Shown piece by piece: positions 7,435 through 15,510 of a DNA stretch of 64,000 bases. This DNA is from Streptomyces sp. LUP47B (GTDB lineage: Bacteria > Actinomycetota > Actinomycetes > Streptomycetales > Streptomycetaceae). The notes under the pieces were generated by a model. That model saw only the letters and a list, made by a program, of their open reading frames with translations. It made no database searches and was not told where the DNA came from. The translations under genes were made by a program, and so were the position numbers. The stretch lies in NCBI RefSeq assembly GCF_001746295.1, contig NZ_MJAH01000025.1, forward strand, positions 1-64,000, read 5' to 3'. Position 1 is the first letter of the stretch. Every line of letters starts with the position of its first letter.

Positions 7435-7655
7435 CCGTGACGTGGACGGGGCTGGGTGAGCGCCCCATCGGAACCATCAAATGCGACCGCTGCGGCACCA
7501 CTTGGAGCGACGGCAAGGCGGAGACCGATGGGGAGGGACTGATCCACCGTCGGGCGCATGAGAAGGCTGGGTGGAAGTCCTACCGGCCGAACGAGTACCG
7601 GCAGGAAGACCGGTGCCCGGACTGCAAGGTCGCCACGATCCCAGGCACGTACTGA
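7431..7655 (+). CDS. Zinc-ribbon protein, 74 aa
   Basis: ATG 7431 overlaps the upstream stop (ATGA). Two CxxC knuckles (CDRCGTTW near residue 18 and CPDCKVA near residue 63) frame a polar core, a typical four-Cys ribbon. It is translationally coupled to both neighbours, so it belongs to a small regulatory operon 7204-7795. Function is unknown and nucleic-acid binding is possible. Confidence 0.65.
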   Translation: MTVTWTGLGERPIGTIKCDRCGTTWSDGKAETDGEGLIHRRAHEKAGWKSYRPNEYRQEDRCPDCKVATIPGTY

Positions 7656-7795
7656 TGCCCGAGCAGAACCAGCCGACCGTGTGCAGCGGATGCCGTCAGG
7701 AATTGTGCCCCGTATGCGGGGCTTGCCCCTGCCTTCCGGAGGCGGACTGGTTGTGTCGTCGCGCGGAGCACTGGCGACCGGAGAATCGCTCCTGA
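7655..7795 (+). CDS. Cys-rich microprotein, 46 aa
   Basis: ATG 7655 shares a base with the previous stop (TGATG). It has seven cysteines in 46 residues (CSGC, CPVCGACPC, then WLC), consistent with binding one or two zinc ions. Its position and coupling suggest partnership with the preceding ribbon protein. Confidence 0.55.
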   Translation: MPEQNQPTVCSGCRQELCPVCGACPCLPEADWLCRRAEHWRPENRS

Positions 7796-7883
7796 CGAAG
7801 AATCTGACGGTCTGTGAGGCGCGACAAGATCACCGGTCGTGCAGCGGGGGAACGGTTGACGGCAGCGAGGCCAGACTGTCGGC

Positions 7884-8066
7884 ATGGACTCTATGCAGGA
7901 TGCCGAGTTGATCCTCGTCGCCCACCAGCGTCGCGACATCAGCAGCTGCCTGTGCGGCTGGGCCGAACTGGGCAAGTCCCACGCTAGGCACCAAGTCGCC
8001 ATGCTCCGTGAGGCCGGGCTGCTGCGCGACGAGCCGGAGGCGGCATGGGGGCAACGTGCCACATAG
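7884..8066 (+). CDS. Hypothetical 60-aa protein
   Basis: A compact sequence with a CLCGW motif in the middle (ISSCLCGWAELGKSHARHQ) and a helical end. The pattern HQRRDISxCLCGW..GxSHxxHQ recurs in Streptomyces small proteins and may be a one-zinc Cys/His fold. ATG 7884 or 7893 could serve as start, and neither has a strong ribosome site. Confidence 0.6.
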   Translation: MDSMQDAELILVAHQRRDISSCLCGWAELGKSHARHQVAMLREAGLLRDEPEAAWGQRAT

Positions 8067-8120
8067 CTCCGGTTAATGTTCCTTCTGAAGAGGGATCATT
8101 CTGAGGCAGGAGAGACGCAC

Positions 8121-8294
8121 GTGGACCCGATGAAGCGCATGTTCGTTGTCGGCCTGACAGTTCCCGCTGCCGTGACCGGCATCGTGGTACTGGCCGTGTG
8201 GCCCAACTCGCTCATGCAGTGGCTGATCGTGGCTGCGACTCCCTTCGTGACATCGTCTGCTGTTGCCATGGCGTACGCCTACCGGTCTCGGTGA
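8121..8294 (+). CDS. Two-helix membrane microprotein coupled to the recombinase
   Basis: GTG 8121 with AGGAGA upstream gives 57 aa with two hydrophobic segments (about 8-27 and 32-52). The stop overlaps the recombinase GTG (GTGA), so the membrane protein and recombinase are translated together, an odd pairing. Function unknown. Confidence 0.6.
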   Translation: MDPMKRMFVVGLTVPAAVTGIVVLAVWPNSLMQWLIVAATPFVTSSAVAMAYAYRSR

Positions 8295-9448
8295 AGCAGG
8301 CCATGAACGAGCACGACGAGGTAGTGGACGCGGAGCTGGTCGACAACCTGCCCGCAATCCCCGAAGACCGCGCGCCCGCCGTCCCCCTGACGGAAGAGGA
8401 CCCGGACGCCTGGCTGTCCCCCGAAGCACAGGAAGACGTCCAGGCAGGCATCCCAGAACAGACCACCAAGGCCTACCAGGGCGACATGGACCGCTTCGCC
8501 GAATGGTGCGCCACGGTCCGCCGTCGGCCCCTGCCCGCCGCCCCCCAGACCGTGACCGAATACCTCTCCTACCTGAAGCGCACCCCGCGGCCGCGCACCG
8601 GCCGCCCGTACGGGCCCAAGACGATGGACCGCATCATCGCCTCCATCCGCTCCTCCCACCGCGCCGCCGGATACCAGCCCCCCGACACCATGGGCGCCCG
8701 CAAAGTCGTCGCCGGCTACCGCGAGCAGCTCGCCCTCGCCAAAGACCCCGCCTCCCAACCCCGCAAGGCCAGCCCCGCCGACCGCACCGTCCTCCGCGCC
8801 GCGCTCGCCGAACTGGACCGCACCACCCTGGCCGGGAAGCGGGACGCCGCCCTCATGCTCCTCGGGCACGCCCTCGCCTCCCGCGGCAGCGAACTCGTCC
8901 CCCTTGACTGGCCGGGCAGCTTCACCGAGCTCCCCGGCGGCGGCTTCCAGGTGCGGGTGTACCGCAAGAAGCGCAAGCTCTGGCAGACCCCCGACGTCCC
9001 CCTGGACCCCGACCCCGAACTCTGCGCCGTCCGCGCCGTCCGTGCCCTGGTTGCCGCCCTCGCCGAGAACGATCACCACACCGGGGCCCTCTTCCTCCGC
9101 ATGGACCGCTGGGGTTACCTCGCACCCCCCATGCACCGCAAGGGGAAGCCCATCGGCGACCCCGACGGCCGCATGACCATCGAAGCCGCCTCCGACATCG
9201 TCCAGCGCTCCATCGAACGCACCGGCCTCCCCGGACGGTGGCGCTCCCACTCCTCCCGCCGCGGCTTCGTCAAGTCCGCCCGGGCCGCGGGCGTCGACAT
9301 CGTGCAGATCGGTCGGCACGGCGGCTGGGACGACAAGTCGAAGGCCCTCATCGGCTACGTCGACGAGGAGGATGCCGCGGGCGAGAACAACCCCCTGGCG
9401 CAGATCGGGCGCAAGGCCACCGAAGAGCCTGAAGGGACCGACCTGTGA
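8291..9448 (+). CDS. Tyrosine recombinase (integrase family), complete
   Basis: The 385-aa protein has a SAM-like core-binding domain (about 55-150) and a catalytic domain (160-370). Visible active-site residues are Arg198 (ASRGSEL), a Lys-rich beta hairpin (YRKKRKL, about 224-230), His320-x-x-Arg323 (HSSRRGF), His343/Trp346 (GRHGGW) and Tyr356 (IGYVD). It would carry out conservative site-specific recombination, such as element integration, dimer resolution or inversion. GTG 8291 overlaps the membrane microprotein stop. The following gene overlaps its own stop. No att site could be recognised nearby. Confidence 0.88.
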   Translation: MKQAMNEHDEVVDAELVDNLPAIPEDRAPAVPLTEEDPDAWLSPEAQEDVQAGIPEQTTKAYQGDMDRFAEWCATVRRRPLPAAPQTVTEYLSYLKRTPRPRTGRPYGPKTMDRIIASIRSSHRAAGYQPPDTMGARKVVAGYREQLALAKDPASQPRKASPADRTVLRAALAELDRTTLAGKRDAALMLLGHALASRGSELVPLDWPGSFTELPGGGFQVRVYRKKRKLWQTPDVPLDPDPELCAVRAVRALVAALAENDHHTGALFLRMDRWGYLAPPMHRKGKPIGDPDGRMTIEAASDIVQRSIERTGLPGRWRSHSSRRGFVKSARAAGVDIVQIGRHGGWDDKSKALIGYVDEEDAAGENNPLAQIGRKATEEPEGTDL

Positions 9449-10068
9449 CCATCAGCCACGAACGCGGCGCCCACGCCGTCCTGGATCGCATCCTCACACT
9501 GGAACCCACGGCGGCCGCGCTCGTCCGCACACGCAACCGCCTCGCCAGCGGCACCCACTTCACGCCCGGGTTCGTAGCTGCGGTCGGGCAGATACACCGC
9601 CTGAAGCCCGGGCGCTGGCCCGTGCACCAGGTCGCCGCCTTCCTCGACATCCATGCTGAAGTCGGAGCGGGCCGGTACGCCATGGTGCAGATTGAAGTCG
9701 GCGCGGTGCCGCGCCCGGACGCCGCACGGGCCGCCAACGCCGCAGCCCTGGCTGACCTACCAGACCCCTTCACTACACAACTGGATAGCAACCAGAACGC
9801 AGCCGACGAGGACGGCACGGTGGCGTGGACTGAGGACATCGTCGTCACGCGCTCCACGGGCGTGCCCTACACGGCAGGGTGCGCGGCGCCGGAGTCTCTG
9901 ACCATCCCCACCGTCCTGCGGGCCTTCTGCGTCCCGCTGGAGGTCGGAACCACCATGCCCAGCCGCACTCTGCTGCACCTGGAAGAGGACGGCGGAGTGG
10001 CCCGATGGGCGTACGACAGCACGGACCTCTACATCCTGCTGAACCTGCGACACCCGTTGGTGGCCTGA
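9445..10068 (+). CDS. Hypothetical protein coupled to the recombinase, 207 aa
   Basis: GTG 9445 overlaps the recombinase stop, so the pair is co-translated and may cooperate. The first half is helical (HAVLDRILTLEPTAAALVR). The C-terminal half looks beta-rich and contains paired Cys. No recognised domain. The reading frame remains coding-like beyond its TGA (see 10069-10152), so the original protein may have been longer. Confidence 0.65.
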   Translation: MTISHERGAHAVLDRILTLEPTAAALVRTRNRLASGTHFTPGFVAAVGQIHRLKPGRWPVHQVAAFLDIHAEVGAGRYAMVQIEVGAVPRPDAARAANAAALADLPDPFTTQLDSNQNAADEDGTVAWTEDIVVTRSTGVPYTAGCAAPESLTIPTVLRAFCVPLEVGTTMPSRTLLHLEEDGGVARWAYDSTDLYILLNLRHPLVA

Positions 10069-10152
10069 CGTAGCCGAGGCCGCCTGGACAACAGCCCCGG
10101 CTACCGCATTGCCGCCCGCATCGCCGAACGCCTGCCCAGCAACGACGACTAG
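10069..10152 (+). pseudogene. In-frame coding-like remnant after the stop at 10068
   Basis: Directly after the TGA the same frame continues for 27 sense codons with normal coding bias, ending SPGYRIAARIAERLPSNDD and a TAG. There is no ATG or GTG to start it independently. It is either the lost C-terminus of the 207-aa gene, or the stop is occasionally read through, or this is an unrelated remnant. Confidence 0.35.
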
Positions 10153-11009
10153 CCGGCTTGAGTCGTGTTCCAGGTGCCGGTGTGGGCAAGGGCGTCGGCG
10201 GTCACCGGTGGTTCGCGGCCGGCGAGGACGGATGTGGCGGCAATGGACTGGACGATCTTGTTGGGGTAGTCGGAGGTCAGGCCCTGTCCGCCTTCGCCGA
10301 TGATGAGGGCGTGGACGCCATCGGCGGGCTTGCGACGCTTCGGCAGATACGCGCGCACCGCCGCGGAGGCCAACAGGCCCAGCACGTACGGCTTGCCGAC
10401 GTTCTCGTGGTCGTCGGGGGCGCGTACCTCGTAGTAGGGGATGCCGGTGCCTGAGGTCATCTCGTACAGGTGGCGGATGTCCAGGAGGACGATGCGGCCC
10501 GGGCGGATCCCCTCGAGGAGGAGGTGGGCGATGAGGCGGTCGCGGTGGTGGTTGCGGGAGTTGTCCGGCCCCCAGGATCCGATCGCGGTCAGGAACGCGT
10601 CCCGCTCCTCGGGCAGGAGGCGTTGGGGGGCTTGTCCGTCGCGGTCGAGGCCGGAGCGCAGTTCGGTCAGGTCGGGGGGGATGCGGATGCAGCCTTGGTC
10701 GCGGGCGGCTTCGTAGTAGCCGGTGAGGGAGCTGATGCGGCGGTCGTGTGACTTGGCGACGGCCGGGTGGTGCTCGGCGATCCAGGCGAGGTCAGCGGGG
10801 TCGTTGAAGGGCCGGCTGCCCAGGACCTCTTTGAGGTAGCGGTCGTAGGCCCAGCGGGCGACGTGCTCGATACCGAAGGCGTAGGGGTCGACTCGGTTGC
10901 CGGCGCACCAGTCGAGCCAGGAGGTGACGTCGCGGCGGTAGGCGAGCTGGGTGGAGGGCCGCAGGACGCTGGTGGCGATCCAGTCCTCGAGGAGCAGGCG
11001 GGGGTCCAT
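10149..11009 (-). pseudogene. Truncated tyrosine recombinase
   Basis: The 286-aa frame has an N-terminal core-binding domain (DWIATSVLRPSTQLAYRRDV) and the start of the catalytic domain with Arg169 (GIRPGRIVLLDI) and a candidate Lys206. It stops at ALAHTGTWNTTQAG, where intact enzymes have an LRHT-type His-x-x-Arg box. The usual last segment of the domain, with the His/Trp and catalytic Tyr, is missing, and no frame beyond the stop restores it. It is probably inactive, or retained as a DNA-binding decoy. It is convergent with the remnant at 10069-10152, and the two TAG stops share a CTAG. Confidence 0.6.
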
Positions 11010-11015
11010 GGGCGT

Positions 11016-11045
11016 TAAGTATCCCGGTCCCACACGATGGATCAA
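11016..11045 (-). promoter_or_regulatory. Promoter for a possibly leaderless mRNA
   Basis: On the minus strand TTGATC (11045-11040), an 18-bp spacer and TACTTA (11021-11016) lie only 6 nt before the ATG at 11009, and no Shine-Dalgarno sequence is present. This is the spacing expected for a leaderless transcript of the truncated recombinase. Confidence 0.45.
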
Positions 11046-11282
11046 GTTTCTGCGTAACCTCAGGGACCTCCACCCACTAGGGGAGGTCGCGTGCGCCGTG
11101 CCGTGCACCGTCCCGAGTCGGGCACCATGGCGGGCTGGTGGTGGGGGCTCCCTGAGGTTTCACGGAAAGATCAGGAAGGTGGATGGAACGGGTGCCATGC
11201 GGGGCCTTCTTCAGCCTGTGCGCTCACGCTATGCCGAGAACGCGGGTTTGTCTGAGGTGCCTTCCCCCGTGCCGCCGTCCGG
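11046..11282. other. Gene-free stretch
   Basis: About 240 bases without a convincing coding frame on either strand. It contains GTCCCGAGTCGGGCAC-type short palindromes and AT-poorer promoter-like sequence, but nothing that can be assigned. Confidence 0.4.
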
Positions 11283-11441
11283 TCAAGGCTGGCCGGTGCC
11301 GGGGGCGAGGAACAGGTCACCGGCCGCGCTGCGGCAGAACGCCTCCCGGTGGTCCGCCTCCCGCACACACGGCGGGTACACGGCCCCGGACAGCGCCTCC
11401 GTACGACCGCACAGACGCTGCTCAGACGGTTCCTGCACCAC
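11283..11441 (-). CDS. Candidate 52-aa protein
   Basis: GTG 11441 on the minus strand is preceded by GAGGAGG with good spacing, and the frame has normal third-position bias to TGA at 11283. The peptide carries three Cys (RLCGRTE, PPCVREAD, AFCRSAAGD), like other short Streptomyces proteins. It is below usual gene-calling length. The ribosome site and codon bias are the evidence. Confidence 0.5.
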   Translation of the reverse strand: MVQEPSEQRLCGRTEALSGAVYPPCVREADHREAFCRSAAGDLFLAPGTGQP

Positions 11442-11520
11442 GATGCTCCTCCTCGCGTTCCCTGCACCGGACGCTATGCCCGATCACACACCCCCGCTTG
11501 GGTCCCTTCCCCCTGCCAGG

Positions 11521-11838
11521 TCAGCGGTGAGCGAGCAGGTACGGATAGCGCGAGTTCACACCGCGCCGATCCACCTGCGTCCACCCCGCCTCCGCCAAGG
11601 TCCGCGCATAGGCGTTCACCATCCGATGCCGCGCCTGCGCCAGCTCGTCGTCACTGGGCCGCTCAGGGTCGGTGAGGTCGGGCTGCGGAGTGGTGTGCGT
11701 GACGCGTGCCGTACCGCCGAGGCCCGCGGTGACCGAGAAGCCGGCGACGATCGGGCTGCCGTAGTCGTTGCGGATCACCGGACGCTGATGCGGGGTCAGG
11801 GCACGCACCGCCGCTTCAACGATGCTGCTGGTCGTCAT
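11521..11838 (-). CDS. Hypothetical 105-aa protein
   Basis: Strong AGGAGG site before ATG 11838. The N-terminal half is beta-like and Gly-rich (SPIVAGFSVTAGLGGTARV). The C-terminal half is helical (DDELAQARHRMVNAYARTLAEAGW) and ends in a basic, Tyr-containing tail. No membrane segment or known motif. Its promoter must lie in 11839-11990, opposite the small-RNA-like unit. Confidence 0.7.
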   Translation of the reverse strand: MTTSSIVEAAVRALTPHQRPVIRNDYGSPIVAGFSVTAGLGGTARVTHTTPQPDLTDPERPSDDELAQARHRMVNAYARTLAEAGWTQVDRRGVNSRYPYLLAHR

Positions 11839-11876
11839 CTCTTGGGGTCCTCCTGAGCTGGGATTCTGAACGGGTC

Positions 11877-11975
11877 TTGATCGGTGAAGAGGTCCGGGCT
11901 TAGACTGGCGTCCTTCTATTCGGGCATGTGCCCGGGGGGATCGGCCGTCAACTCCTGTTCGGAGTGGCGGCTTTC
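11877..11975 (+). ncRNA. Candidate small RNA, copy 1 (promoter, hairpin, terminator)
   Basis: TTGATC (11877-11882), an 18-bp spacer and TAGACT (11901-11906) form a promoter. After 14 nt comes the palindromic hairpin CGGGCATGTGCCCG (11921-11934), then a terminator-like hairpin (11944-11970) followed by TTTCG. No open frame fits. The same unit, with identical spacing from -10 to hairpin, recurs at 23921-24020, and the promoter region is 19/23 identical between them. The predicted transcript is about 60 nt. Confidence 0.5.
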
Positions 11976-11988
11976 GTCGTTCCTGGGG

Positions 11989-12327
11989 TCAGGCGGCGAG
12001 GGCGAGGCGGGCGGCGGCGTCCTTGTAGGCCGCCTTGCGGGGACGGTAGACCACGGCGGCGCGGGCGACTTCCAGGGCGGTGTAGCGGCGGCTGTCGCGC
12101 ATGCGGCCGGCGGCGTGGGTGCGGGCAGGGGTTCCGGTGATGCCGAGCTTGGTGGCGGCTTTACGGAGGCTGCTGGCGACGGTGCGGGCTTCCTTGGGGG
12201 TGAGGCCGGCGGCGATGCAGTGGGTGGTGAGGGAGCCGTTGCCGCGGCGGTTGATGCGGGAGGCGGCGCGCTGGGTGCGGGTGCGGGTGCGGAGCGTGTG
12301 GCGGGCCTCGCGGCTGCTGGCGTTCAT
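11989..12327 (-). CDS. Small, very basic, probably DNA-binding protein
   Basis: The 112-aa product starts at ATG 12327 (GGGGGAC site). The N-terminus is rich in Arg/Thr (LRTRTRTQRAASRINRRGNG). Helices follow (LTPKEARTVASSLRKAATKLG and a C-terminal ALEVARAAVVYRPRKAAYK). The charge and helices suggest nucleic-acid binding. It is driven by the 29-bp promoter/operator block at 12365-12393, divergent from the multi-RHH gene, and so is a candidate member of that regulon. Confidence 0.65.
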   Translation of the reverse strand: MNASSREARHTLRTRTRTQRAASRINRRGNGSLTTHCIAAGLTPKEARTVASSLRKAATKLGITGTPARTHAAGRMRDSRRYTALEVARAAVVYRPRKAAYKDAAARLALAA

Positions 12328-12364
12328 CGTGGTGTCCCCCTTGTTGCCCTGCGGTGATAGGTCA

Positions 12365-12393
12365 AACGTAGTCCATACGACATGGACAAGCAA
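12365..12393 (-). promoter_or_regulatory. Shared 29-bp promoter/operator block, site 4
   Basis: On the minus strand: TTGCTT, CCATGTCGTATGG and TACGTT in the same 29-bp layout as sites at 26009, 30760 and 45228. The -10-like element lies 38 bp before the ATG at 12327. Confidence 0.65.
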
Positions 12394-12427
12394 GGGGTTT
12401 GTGCGTACAGTCGTCACCAGGGCCGCA

Positions 12428-12456
12428 ACCGCAGCCCATACGCCATGGCACCTACA
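12428..12456 (-). promoter_or_regulatory. Shared 29-bp block, site 5 (operator-like)
   Basis: Contains CCATGGCGTATGG and TGCGGT in register with site 4, 63 bp away, but a poor -35 (TGTAGG). It probably acts as an operator rather than a promoter. It lies 22 bp upstream of the multi-RHH start. Confidence 0.5.
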
Positions 12457-12477
12457 CGAGATATGGAGGATGATGCC

Positions 12478-13476
12478 GTGCAAGATGCCCCCACGCGCCT
12501 GCCGGACCATTCCGATCGGCGCGCACTGCCGAGAGGACCCCACGTGGCCCGCAAGTCCGAGGTTGACCGCTACCGCCAGCACCTGACGATGGGAGCGGAG
12601 GCGTTGCAGGCGACTCTTCCGGAGGTTGCCGCCACGCTGGAGGCTTTGGCCAGGCCGTTCGGGCATCGGATGCTGACCGTGGACCGGGAGGCTTCCCGGG
12701 TGCCGGCCAACTTCACGAACGTGTCGATCTCGGTTCCCGTGCATCTGCGTACGGCGATCCAGGATGCTGCCGTGCGTCGGGCGGAGCCGGATGAGAAGAA
12801 GCGCGCGGCGGTGAAGGTGCAGCCGCTGCTTGCGGAGGCTGCGTCGGTACGGCTTCGGCAGCTGCTGGACGGCGAGGTGGAAGCGGAGGAGATTCCGCGG
12901 GATCCGCGCGGTTCGGCGGTGGAGAAGGTCAACCTGAACGTGCCGGTGGACTCCGCGGTCCTGGCCGAGGTGCGGGAGAAGCTGCCGGAGTTGGGTGAGC
13001 GTCTGGGGTTCCGGGCGAATGCCACGGTGGCGAAGCTCGCCCTTCGGCTGTTGCTGGACGAGTACGGGCTGGACTACGAGCCGGTCCCGAACGAGTTCGA
13101 GGGCAGGACCCTGCTGAACCTGCTGGTTCCCCCGCGGCTGGCTGACGCGATCCGTAAGCATCCGGCGGTGGTGGACACGGGCCTGCGGGAGATCGTGGCG
13201 GAGGGCTTCGAGAAGGTCCTGGCCGGGGCGTGGACGCCGTATGTGATCCCGAAGGCGCCGCAGGGCTCGGAGTATGAGCGGGCCACGCTGAGCGTGTACG
13301 TGGACAGTGATCTGGTGGCCCGGGTGCGGGAGAAGGCTCTCGCGTTGAAGCGGGAGCTGAAGTACCGGGTGACGGCGCAGACCATCGCGATCGACTACCT
13401 GATCAGCGAGCTGAGTCTGGAAGAGCTGGCGGATGCCGAGTACGGCGCTGCTGGTGGAAGTTCTACTGACGATTGA
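12478..13476 (+). CDS. Protein with four predicted ribbon-helix-helix units
   Basis: GTG 12478 follows GGAGG (8 nt), giving 332 aa. GTG 12544 (GAGAGG site) is an alternative. Four segments each start with an alternating beta strand and continue with two helices, as in CopG/Arc proteins: NVSISVPV (81-132), KVNLNVPV (150-200), LLNLLVPP (211-250) and ATLSVYVD (269-315). RHH proteins normally carry one unit and dimerise. Four in one chain would form two intramolecular RHH pairs. It is divergent from the 12327 gene across two copies of the 29-bp operator, so it is the leading candidate for the element-wide regulator. Confidence 0.65.
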   Translation: MQDAPTRLPDHSDRRALPRGPHVARKSEVDRYRQHLTMGAEALQATLPEVAATLEALARPFGHRMLTVDREASRVPANFTNVSISVPVHLRTAIQDAAVRRAEPDEKKRAAVKVQPLLAEAASVRLRQLLDGEVEAEEIPRDPRGSAVEKVNLNVPVDSAVLAEVREKLPELGERLGFRANATVAKLALRLLLDEYGLDYEPVPNEFEGRTLLNLLVPPRLADAIRKHPAVVDTGLREIVAEGFEKVLAGAWTPYVIPKAPQGSEYERATLSVYVDSDLVARVREKALALKRELKYRVTAQTIAIDYLISELSLEELADAEYGAAGGSSTDD

Positions 13477-13546
13477 CCGGGGCGGGATGCCGGCCCCGGT
13501 TTGGGGCCGCCCCGCAGCCCGTGTGACCACCTAGGAGATACCCCTC

Positions 13547-14515
13547 ATGGCGAATTCGCCTGAGGCCCCCGCTGGCAGCATGGCGGAGGGCCCGACCTCG
13601 CACACCCAAAACCAGGGCATCGGCCGCCGTATCGGCGCTCTCTCCGACCTTCAGATCGCCCAGCTGCTGCGCCCCGTGGACCCGGACCGCGTCGGTTCGG
13701 ACGGCAAGGGCTTCGCGCATATGGAGGCCTGGGACATCCGTCGTTACCTGATCCGTATCTTCGGGTTCGGCGGGCACGACACGGACTTGCTGGAGTCCTC
13801 GCTGATCGCTGAGACCAGCATTCCGAACCACCAGAAGATCGGGAAGAACGGGCAGCCGTACGGGAATCCGTATGAGGCGTGGACCGTCATCTACCGGGTC
13901 GCCGTCCGTCTGTCGGTCAAGGTCGACGGCGTTGAGCTGGGGCACTGGCACGGCATCGCCACTGGGGATGCCACGAACCAGCCGTCCCGGGCGGACGCGC
14001 ACGACCTGGCGCTGAAGACGGCCGACTCGCAGGCCTTGAAGCGGGCGGCGACGAACCTGGGTGACCAGTTCGGTCTGTCGCTGTACAACAAGGGCCGTCT
14101 GGCTCCGGTGGTTCAGGCGGCGTTGCCGTACTGGAAGGCGCCGAAGGAGGCGGAGTTCAAGGACGAGAAGGTGGAGGCGGAGCCGGATGTGGCTGCTGCC
14201 CGCCAGGAGGCCGCTGAGGCGGCGCCCGCGGGCCAGGAGCCGGAGGCGCAGACCCAGGCCGCCCCTGCTGCTCCGAAGCCTCCGAGTGAGTACCTGGCCA
14301 AGCTATTGCGGCAGGTGTCCGACTGCTGGAAGAGCAACAACGTCCTGATCTTCAACCAGATCAGGGAGGACGGCGACAGGCACGGCGCCCTGGACGAGGA
14401 GTTCACGGACAAGCGCGGCGCGGTGACGACGTTGCGGAAGATCCTGGACGACCGTATCGCCGAGATCCAGCAGCAGGCCGCTCAGGGCGACGCCACGGAA
14501 GGGCAGGCCGCCTGA
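13547..14515 (+). CDS. Rad52/Rad22-type single-strand annealing protein
   Basis: 322 aa with a GGAGAT site before ATG 13547. The conserved core spans about residues 25-185: a DLQIAQLLRPVDPDRV start, AWDIRRYLIRIFGFGG, and the characteristic DAHDLALKTADSQALKRAATNLGDQFG helix in separate pieces. An Ala/Glu-rich linker (210-245) leads to a C-terminal helical domain. Such proteins anneal complementary single strands in phage recombination and repair. The gene opens an operon that continues through small proteins to the WhiB-like gene. Confidence 0.85.
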   Translation: MANSPEAPAGSMAEGPTSHTQNQGIGRRIGALSDLQIAQLLRPVDPDRVGSDGKGFAHMEAWDIRRYLIRIFGFGGHDTDLLESSLIAETSIPNHQKIGKNGQPYGNPYEAWTVIYRVAVRLSVKVDGVELGHWHGIATGDATNQPSRADAHDLALKTADSQALKRAATNLGDQFGLSLYNKGRLAPVVQAALPYWKAPKEAEFKDEKVEAEPDVAAARQEAAEAAPAGQEPEAQTQAAPAAPKPPSEYLAKLLRQVSDCWKSNNVLIFNQIREDGDRHGALDEEFTDKRGAVTTLRKILDDRIAEIQQQAAQGDATEGQAA

Positions 14516-14817
14516 TGGCCGGCTCGGTACAACGCAACGTCCCGGCAGAGCCGCCGGTGCGACTGCGAGAAGGCCTGGACGTGTCCTTCGAGGACGTGCC
14601 GTATCCGGTGGTGCCCGCCTTCACCAGCCGGCCCATCGTCCACCTCGCAGTGGAGTGCGAGGGCGTGTGCTGGAACTGGGGCATGAGCGTCCGTGTTCTG
14701 GTCCGTACGCGCTGTGGGAGGACCGCGATGCCGGTGGACCGGCGCTGCATGTCCTGGGTCGCTGAGTGCAAGCGTTGCTTCCCGAGCGATCCGGCCGGCG
14801 CGCAGCCGGAGTCCTGA
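14515..14817 (+). CDS. Hypothetical Cys-containing 100-aa protein
   Basis: The ATG shares a base with the annealing-protein stop (TGATG), so expression is coupled to recombination. The C-terminal half has five to six Cys (CEGVCW, RCGRT, RRCMSW, ECKRC), which suggests a metal-binding fold. A role alongside the annealing protein is plausible only from position. Confidence 0.65.
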   Translation: MAGSVQRNVPAEPPVRLREGLDVSFEDVPYPVVPAFTSRPIVHLAVECEGVCWNWGMSVRVLVRTRCGRTAMPVDRRCMSWVAECKRCFPSDPAGAQPES

Positions 14818-14910
14818 ACTACGGGCCGCCGTGCGCGGCCCGCCAAGTCCCCTCCCTGGGGCGTCGCATCACCCATCCATCATCCGGCTGTAGCCGATCG
14901 GAGCTTCGTC

Positions 14911-15195
14911 ATGCTCGAACTCGCGTTGATCTTCATCGTCGTCCTGGTCGCCGCCGCTGTGGGCGGGGTGTGGGCGGTGCGTATGGAGCGGAAGTATCCG
15001 ACGTCGTTCACGCGGCGGGTTCCGGAGGGTGAGTTGGCGTGGTGGGCGCAGTTGCCGACGGAGACGCAGGAGGAGATGGACGCTGCGGCTCTGGATGTGG
15101 GTGAGCAGGCGGATCTGGATGCCCGGGCGGATGCGGCGGAGGCTGCGGAGTTCCTTGCTCACCGGGTGCAGACGAACGCCCTGTTCCACCCCTGA
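14911..15195 (+). CDS. Single-pass membrane protein, 94 aa
   Basis: An N-terminal hydrophobic segment (residues 3-24, LELALIFIVVLVAAAVGGV) is followed by a basic stop-transfer and a long acidic, Ala-rich cytoplasmic helix. The next gene has the same plan, so the two may be paralogous or partner membrane proteins. Function unknown. Confidence 0.65.
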   Translation: MLELALIFIVVLVAAAVGGVWAVRMERKYPTSFTRRVPEGELAWWAQLPTETQEEMDAAALDVGEQADLDARADAAEAAEFLAHRVQTNALFHP

Positions 15196-15240
15196 CCCTG
15201 TCCCGTTCGTCTGGCACACCACCGATGGGAGGTGAGCGAA

Positions 15241-15510
15241 GTGCCAGAACCGCCTGTTGTTGTTGCTGCGCTCGCCGCCCTGGCTGTGGGGATAGCGGGT
15301 GTGGCGGTGTATCGGCTGCACCGGTTGCGGCGCGCTCTGATCGCGGAGCGCGCCGCTTCGCGTATCGCGGGCGCCATGCAGGCCCGGGACTACGACGCGT
15401 TCCGTGCGCGCGTGAATGAGCTCCTGCTGGAGCGGGCCGTCCTGACGGAGGCCGAACGGATTCTCGATGACGAACTCGCTACGTACGACCTGGAAGGGGG
15501 GCAACAGTGA
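15241..15510 (+). CDS. Single-pass membrane protein, 89 aa
   Basis: GTG 15241 has GGGAGG upstream (an in-frame GTG at 15232 lies inside that site). Residues 5-23 are hydrophobic, followed by a basic stretch (RLHRLRRAL) and an amphipathic helix rich in Arg/Glu. It overlaps the WhiB-like gene (GTGA). Confidence 0.65.
   Translation: MPEPPVVVAALAALAVGIAGVAVYRLHRLRRALIAERAASRIAGAMQARDYDAFRARVNELLLERAVLTEAERILDDELATYDLEGGQQ

Noticed and set aside
8278..9319. 346-residue minus frame opposite the recombinase
   Set aside because: It is an antisense shadow. The plus frame contains all tyrosine-recombinase motifs.
11989..13530. 513-residue minus frame
   Set aside because: Its first 400 codons are antisense to the multi-RHH gene and have no coding bias. 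The real gene starts at 12327.
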